A DNA stretch of 64,000 nt. Source: Ailurus styani (taxonomy: Eukaryota > Chordata > Mammalia > Carnivora > Ailuridae). This document shows positions 58,208 to 64,000 of the stretch, piece by piece. Positions within the stretch are counted from its first letter, which is position 1. Every line of letters begins with the position of its first letter. The position numbers and the translations under genes are program-made. The notes under the pieces are model-generated. The model searched no databases. It was not told the origin of the DNA and was given only the letters and a program-made list of their open reading frames with translations. Where the stretch lies: NCBI GenBank assembly GCA_002007465.1, contig LNAC01000346.1, positions 1,572,322-1,636,321 of the forward strand, read 5' to 3'.

Positions 58208-58400
58208 GGGCACCTGGGTGGCTCAGTGGGTTAAAGCCTCTGCTTTCGGCTCAGGTCATGATCTCAGGGTCCTGGGATTGAGGCCCGCATCGGGCTCTCT
58301 GCTCAGTGGGGAACCTGCTTCCTCCTCTCTCTCTGCCGACTTGTGATCTGATCTCTCTGTGTGTCAAATAAATAAATAAAAAATCTTTAAAAAAAAAAAA
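58208..58400 (+). repeat. CAN-SINE, plus strand, young type
   Basis: Head gggcacctgggtggctcagt and gggttaaagcctctgctttc, (AATA)n and A tail. The 14-base duplication gaaaggcatttttt at 58,194-58,207 and 58,401-58,414 is perfect. Its tail faces the tail of the next SINE about 77 bases away. Confidence 0.96.
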
Positions 58401-58477
58401 GAAAGGCATTTTTTCTGTTCTGATTTTAAACATCAATTCATTAGTGTGTGCCTCTGCTGTTGGGTAAAAGCATTTCT

Positions 58478-58684
58478 TTTCTTTTCTTTTCTTTTCTTTT
58501 TAGATTTTTATTTATTTATTTGACAGAGAGAGAGATCACAAGTAGGCAGATAGGAAGGCAAAGAGAGAGGGGGAAGCAGACCCTCCACTGAGCGGATAGC
58601 CTGATGGGGCTCTATCCCAGGACCCTGAGATCATGACCTGAGCTGAAGGCAGAGACTTAACCCACTGAGCCACCCAGGTATCCC
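58478..58684 (-). repeat. CAN-SINE, minus strand, with (CTTTT)n tail
   Basis: The tail has become five CTTTT units (58,478-58,502), followed by tagatttttatttatttatt and a diverged body with head actgagccacccaggtatcc. Flanks gggtaaaagcatttct (58,462-58,477) and gggtaaaggcatttct (58,685-58,700) differ at one base. Confidence 0.96.
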
Positions 58685-58700
58685 GGGTAAAGGCATTTCT

Positions 58701-59700
58701 TAAGGACAAAACATAGGAATCCAAGGCTATACTGCAGATAGAAATGTGGTTTCTCCAGGATATGAAATCCTAGATGTGTCAACATTGAGAATCTGTTAAA
58801 ACTGCTCAAAGGAGTTTATCCATTTTTTTTCCAACTCATACACCAAAAATGGGTTTTAGATTATCCAAACATTTGTCATTTAGGTCTGGGAGCTGTTGAA
58901 TGGAGTCCTTAGATGTCTAAGGAAGGTGCTTACCATCATAATAATCCTCTTCTATTTACCCCAGTTATAGCACAAACAAAGGACATTATTTTCTATCTGC
59001 CATTATATTTGAAGAATGCTGAGAAGCACTGCCTGGACTCTACCATGTTGCCACTTGCTCTTCATAATTACCTACTCCATTTCTGGTGGAGATGACATGC
59101 CCCAGTGTTCCTCTGACCCCTCAAAGCTCTGGACTATCCCATTCTGTATCAACATTCCTCTGCTGCTAATCCAAAATTGATCTCAATCAGAAAGTATTCC
59201 CAATATACCACATAGATTCTCATTCCACTTGGTAAATTTCTTTCTTTATCTATTTACGTTAATTACTTAATTTATGTACTTACAAAATTCATTTGCTAAA
59301 TCTCCCTAGTAATTATGAAAATGTAAGTTCTCACCCTATCAGAGTTGGATTATCACAGCTAAGATTACCTTCTTTAAAAAAATGAGGAAACTACTGTGTT
59401 GCCTTCAGCCTCTGTACCTTCCAAGACATAGACAAGAGAAAGCATCAAAGAAAGTTGTAGGAAAAGGCCTGGCCACCAAACTTGGCTTGAGGGCCAGGAC
59501 CTAGAGAGGAAGAAGATACCAAGAATAGAAAAGGACCACAGAAAGGCCTCATTTAGAGCTTAACCACTGTATTACTTGAACTACCAGTAATAAAAGTTTT
59601 GGCAAAAATTATTTTATTGGGATGCAAATTCATTATAAATGGAAGTATTTATGTAGATGTTCCTTCTATCTCCACACCCTGGGGAAATTTGCTAAACCAT
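58701..59700. other. Unique non-coding DNA
   Basis: No recognised repeat. The frame at 58,913-59,095 has no known domain. Confidence 0.45.
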
Positions 59701-59714
59701 AAGAACACATTCTC

Positions 59715-59921
59715 GGGCGCCTGGGTGGCTCAGTGGGTTAAAGCCTCTGCCTTCGGCTCAGGTCATGATCTCAGGGTCCTGGGATCGAGGCCCGCATCGG
59801 GCTCTCCGCTCAGCGGAAAGCCTGCTTTCCCCTCTCTCTCTCTGCCTGCCTCTCTGCCTCCTTGTGATCTCTATCTCTGTGTCAAATAAATAAATAAAAT
59901 CTTTAAAAAAAAAAAAAAAAA
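59715..59921 (+). repeat. CAN-SINE, plus strand, young
   Basis: Head gggcgcctgggtggctcagt, body close to the copies at 451 and 35,538. It has about 19 uninterrupted A residues at the end. The 14-base duplication aagaacacattctc at 59,701-59,714 and 59,922-59,935 is perfect. Confidence 0.97.
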
Positions 59922-59935
59922 AAGAACACATTCTC

Positions 59936-59988
59936 ATAGGAATCTACCAGTCCGTTCTTAAAGTAATACTTTCTTCTGCCCTGTAGCA

Positions 59989-60020
<32 letters not shown>

Positions 60021-60929
60021 AGTTGTTAAAATCATTTAATGTATTTGATAGGAGTCTCTTTAAGAACTGGGATGCTCCATGAATGTTCATAATACAAAGT
60101 GAGTGCATTTTTTTTTCATTATCCTAAGTCAGTAGGAAAAAAGCATTAGGTCAGAATTTAGTAACCCGATCCTAGTTCACCTTCTGAACTTGGAGGTTCC
60201 GCTTCTATCTTGGCAGACAGGCCAAACAAAGAAAGCCCAGAATTACTACATGGCACCAGCTTCTTCTTCCCAAATGAGATGAGACATAGGAAAAACCTAT
60301 GGTAATCGTAATCAAAAGCCAAATAAGCAGAATAAGTAAGATAAACTCAGTCCAGCTCAGCTAACATTTGAGTTGATAAATGTCCATTTTAAGCCAGGCA
60401 GTTTTTAAAGAGCATGTACTCCCTATGGAGATATTCTGGTGAAGGGGGTAGCCCAGAAGACTTAACAAAGGAGACAAATATTAAATGAGTAAGGCCTTTC
60501 AAAAGTGTGGGGATTTATAAAGTAGAGGCTTCCAGGCTGAGGGAACAGTACCCTTAAATGCATTTCCTTTACTGTTCTTGAGTTTCTCAATGCTAAACTA
60601 TTCAATCCTTCATGCCTTATATTTCATATCATAGCCTACCTCAACCAGCTATGTTAGAAAGGCCAGAACACGATGTCATGTTGGGTAAAGCGCTTTTATA
60701 AGAGTAAATTGGACCAATTCTGTGGTTATTCTACCTTTCCATTTCACTTGTTAGTACAATTTCAAAAATAACTATTAATCTGTATAGAATTACTAACTTA
60801 CATATTTTGGATAGATAAGGAGTTAAAAAGAAAAATAAAAACAACGGCAATATGACCTCTAAGTATAATCATTTCACAAAAGAAAGGGCATTTTAATAAT
60901 GAAAATCACAGAACCATTTCTTAAGCAAA
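59936..60929. other. Unique DNA with a (CT)n run
   Basis: A (CT)n microsatellite with one TT interruption lies at about 59,989-60,020. The rest has no recognised repeat or exon. Confidence 0.5.
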
Positions 60930-60942
60930 GAATGAAGTCATG

Positions 60943-61127
60943 AGGGGCGCCTGGGTGGCTCAGTGAGTTAAGTCTGCCTTCAGCTCAGGGTCCTGGGATC
61001 AAGTCCCACATTGGGCTCCCTGCTCATCAGGGAGCCTGCTTCCTCCTCTCTCTGCCTGCCTCTCTGCCTACTTGTGATCTCTCTCTGTGTGTCAAATAAA
61101 TGAAAAGAATCTTAAAAAAAAAAAAAC
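60943..61127 (+). repeat. CAN-SINE, plus strand, with internal deletion
   Basis: Head ggggcgcctgggtggctcag, then gagttaagtctgccttcagctc directly followed by agggtcctgggatcaagtcc. The usual 'aggtcatgatctc' is missing, so about 13 bases were lost. Flanks gaatgaagtcat (60,930-60,941) and gaatgaagtaat (61,128-61,139) differ at one base. Confidence 0.94.
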
Positions 61128-61140
61128 GAATGAAGTAATT

Positions 61141-62719
61141 AAGTGAAATAATTTAGCTTTATACATTTTCTTTCTAACACCTTTTAGTTTTAATTTGGCC
61201 CAGATTCAAAAGATTTTTTTCACAGACTGACTCCAGAATACAAAGTGATTGGGAATATGGGAGTATCCTTTCTCAAACTTGCCAGCTTTGTCCTCATCAT
61301 TTTTCTCACTATAGTTACCTGATAGAAACTTGTATCTTCAAGCACATAGGTTCAAGGAACTTCCAAGTCTCCTTCTGGTTTTCATTTGTTTATAACCTTA
61401 AACCACTACTGACTTTAAAGTGTTCAGCATAAAACCCAATTTGTGCCTTTATTCATTTACAACAGATGGGGCCAGAGTGAAAAGGGGGAGCAGGTTATAG
61501 CTTCCCTTTTTTGTAGGCCCTTTATTAAAATCACTTGCATCATTTTTATAAGGATCACACTTTTTTCTAAGATGGGATTCTTATAAAGGATACACACTTC
61601 ATTTTAGAACAGTTTAGTAAGTAGTAAACCTGGACTCTCAAAGTCTCCATAAAAAAGTTATGGCCAAACTGACCTTCATCTTAATCACAATACCCAAACC
61701 TAATAGTTTCCCAAACATGCAGAAGCCCTAAATAGAATGACATTCCAGTAACATATGCTGAAGTTACAACTGCTGATCATGAATGCTGCCATTCCTTAAA
61801 AAACCAAGAGCTGTTGTTTACCAGGGTGAGAAATGGGATAAGAAACGATTATTACTCTTTTTAACTAAAGATATATTGTCAGTCTGCCAAAGGAATGGTA
61901 GTTAAAATTCTTCTAAAAATTATACTTCTGGGGACATGAGTAACTATCACCTATAATAAATGCATCTATTTTTTTTCAATTTTGACTATAATTTGAAGGG
62001 AAGATTCAAGAAGGAGACTATTAAAGAGGGGTAAAAATTATAGGCATAAAGCAGATTAGTAAATAATGTTAATTTAAAAATACTGAAAGAAGGCATTGTA
62101 GAAAAGAAAAGCATACCCTTTCTCTGTGCATAGAAAGCAAGCCTTTTTTGATACTTACATCACTGGACCATGTAAAATTCCCACCAATTAATCTCTTACT
62201 TTGTCATTTAGCTTACAATATACAGTATAGACTATGGTAACAGACAGTGTTGGCTAGTAAGATAATGCATGGTCTGGATCACTAAATATGTCTTCATAGT
62301 AACAAATGCATAAAAATACTTTAAAAAATCAATTAGCAATGATGGAGATCTTTTCAGTAATGACATGAAAGATAAAAAATGTATTTTCTATTTGGTAAAG
62401 AAAAGTACAGGCAGAAATAAAATCTATTTTAATCACTAGGTGTGCACCTTAGGAAAACTTGCATTACCAAAATCAAGTATAGCATTTAAGTGGCAAGTGG
62501 TAGAAGAAAAACTAAACTTGGGCAAAACCACTCTTTGAATGAGGAGTGGTTTGAGAAATGTTAGACCTTTCAATCTGTAAAGGAATAAATGATAAAGACT
62601 TTAGTTTCAATTCAGTTAGATTTGCACTGTTCCATTTAAATGACTCAAACATTTATGTTCTCAAATATAACAAAAGAAACGGGGAATAATTTAATAAATT
62701 ATAATCCTGTTTTAAATTC
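61141..62719. other. Unique non-coding DNA
   Basis: About 1.6 kb without a recognised repeat or exon. Confidence 0.45.
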
Positions 62720-62848
62720 AGATTTTAAATATTTATTTATTTGAGAGAGAGAGAGCACACAGAAGGAGAGGAAGAAGCAGAAGCCCCGCTGAGCAGAGAG
62801 CCCCATGCAGGGCTCAATCCTAGGACCTGAGATCATGGCCTGGAGGTA
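62720..62848 (-). repeat. CAN-SINE, minus strand, head missing
   Basis: It starts with the tail ttttaaatatttatttattt and runs to 'gacctgagatcatggcctgg', where it stops before the tRNA-like head. Loss of the 5' end by truncation at insertion or later deletion explains this. Confidence 0.9.
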
Positions 62849-63283
62849 GAAAAAAAGGAATGTATGCTTTATTTCTTATATAAAATAACCTATGCTTATA
62901 GTGGCAGTAAATATCCAGTGTAAAAAATTAGAAAATAAAGGGAGCAAGAACAATATGAACATTCTCCCAACACCAAACATACTAGACTATTGACTTCTGG
63001 ATCTTTTTCTAAGTATAAAGACCTTTTTTTCCCCCTAAAGTGTGATCTTATGGTACATACTCTTTTGTGATCTCTGCCTGTCATCAATTGTCTTCATTTC
63101 CCCATTTCTGTATTGTACTTTTGTCTCCATTTCTTTTATTTCCATTGCACTTTTTGACTCTTTAATGCACAGATTTTATTTAAATTATCTTCATTAAACC
63201 TAAAATTGTTCCAATCAGTACCTAATTCAAGATAAATAATCATTTTGGGCTTTGATGTCCCTAAAACTTCTTTTCATTTTTTT
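62849..63283. other. Unique non-coding DNA
   Basis: No recognised feature. Confidence 0.45.
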
Positions 63284-63437
63284 GATTTTTAAAAAAGATT
63301 TTATTTATTCATGAGAGACAGAGAGAGAGGCAGAGGGAGAAGCAAGGGAGCCTAATGTGAGACTCGATCCCAGGACCCTTGGATCATGTCCTGAGCCAAA
63401 GGCAGAAGCTTAACCAACTCAGCCACCCAGGCGCCCC
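63284..63437 (-). repeat. CAN-SINE, minus strand, shortened
   Basis: Tail (aaaaaagattttatttattc) and head (aactcagccacccaggcgcc) are both present, but the body is about 40 bases short. The loss lies near agaagcaagggagcctaatg, where the usual 'ggctccctgctgagcaggga' segment is missing. Confidence 0.93.
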
Positions 63438-64000
63438 AATTTGATGTTCTTGAAAACTTCATCTATCACATTTGCCTATGTCTCCAACTGTTTCAAAACT
63501 TTTTATGACCAAAACATCTAACACTTATGAAACAGGAAAAGGATAATTGTGTCTATTTATGTATCAGACTAATAGTACCCTCAATTACTAACAAAATATA
63601 TACTGAAAACAGTTCTATTTTTAAAAATGTTTTTGTCCTTGCTCTATATGCGTAGGGGTGTACAGTTAATTTGGACTAATTCCACTTTGAGGGTTTATAC
63701 CATCAATTCAATACATAGTTTCATTTGTTTCAATTTGCTTTTGGGTTTTGGGAATGCTATTTTTTCCCCTTTTAAATACATTTTGTTTTACAATTATGCA
63801 GAATATTTACATGGTTCTAGGAAAAAACCTATGATACAGCATATTAGAAGAAGTCTAGCTGTTATTTCTGTCCTCTTCATCCTCTTCTCTCTTATTTCCA
63901 AGAGTATCCATATGTTTTCTAATTTTAAAATTATTTTTCCAGCTCTTACAATAAGCTACATACATATGTATATATTAACAGGTAATATGTTTGCTTTTAT
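63438..64000. other. Unique AT-rich non-coding DNA to window end
   Basis: No recognised feature. Confidence 0.45.

Overview
This window is AT-rich nuclear DNA from a carnivoran mammal, most likely a mustelid. The diagnosis rests on at least 23 tRNA-Lys-derived CAN-SINEs. The younger ones carry a 'gggttaaagcctctgc' head, which I associate from memory with mustelids rather than dogs, cats or seals; no alignment was possible. Carnivore LINE-1 pieces and older mammalian repeats (MIR, L2, an L3/CR1-like LINE, MLT1-type LTRs, a Tigger and a hAT element) agree with this. I find no intact protein-coding gene, no functional RNA gene and no coherent multi-gene system. The open reading frames longer than about 60 codons are chance frames, microsatellite translations, antisense frames of SINEs, or eroded L1 coding sequence.

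Layout. 1-5,510 is mostly unique sequence with one young SINE. 5,511-5,936 is a head-to-head SINE pair. 5,937-16,125 is a roughly 10-kb block with no SINE, only a short L1 tail and degraded MIRs, and is the best place to look for conserved non-coding elements. 16,126-22,840 has SINEs, a possible short exon near 17.9 kb and a three-layer nest (MIR interrupted by MLT1, interrupted by a SINE). 22,841-31,570 is a graveyard of old elements: an L3/CR1-like reverse-transcriptase relic, a hAT element, an L1 tail with a (GGAA)n end, and a Tigger with the start of its transposase. 34,452-38,822 is an L1 patchwork in an unusual order: an ORF2 C-terminal piece, then 5' UTR, ORF1 and ORF2 N-terminal part. 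38,823-55,810 alternates SINEs with unique DNA and includes a GC-richer, CpG-bearing block at about 45.6-46.1 kb. 55,811-57,643 is the 3' third of another L1, holding a nested SINE, a (CA)n/(TA)n tract and a 180-base assembly gap. The rest to 64,000 is SINEs in unique DNA.

The clearest unusual points concern assembly and insertion history. Both isolated N bases sit between near-identical direct repeats, which suggests false duplication at contig joins. The 180-N gap falls in the G-rich L1 3' tract. One SINE has 47 uninterrupted A residues and a perfect target duplication, so it may be recent enough to be polymorphic. Candidate functional sequence (an exon at 17,877-17,955, a splice-donor-bearing block near 14.7 kb, the 45.6-46.1 kb block) is offered with low confidence. 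Family names come from recognising consensus landmarks by eye; boundaries of old elements may be off by tens of bases.
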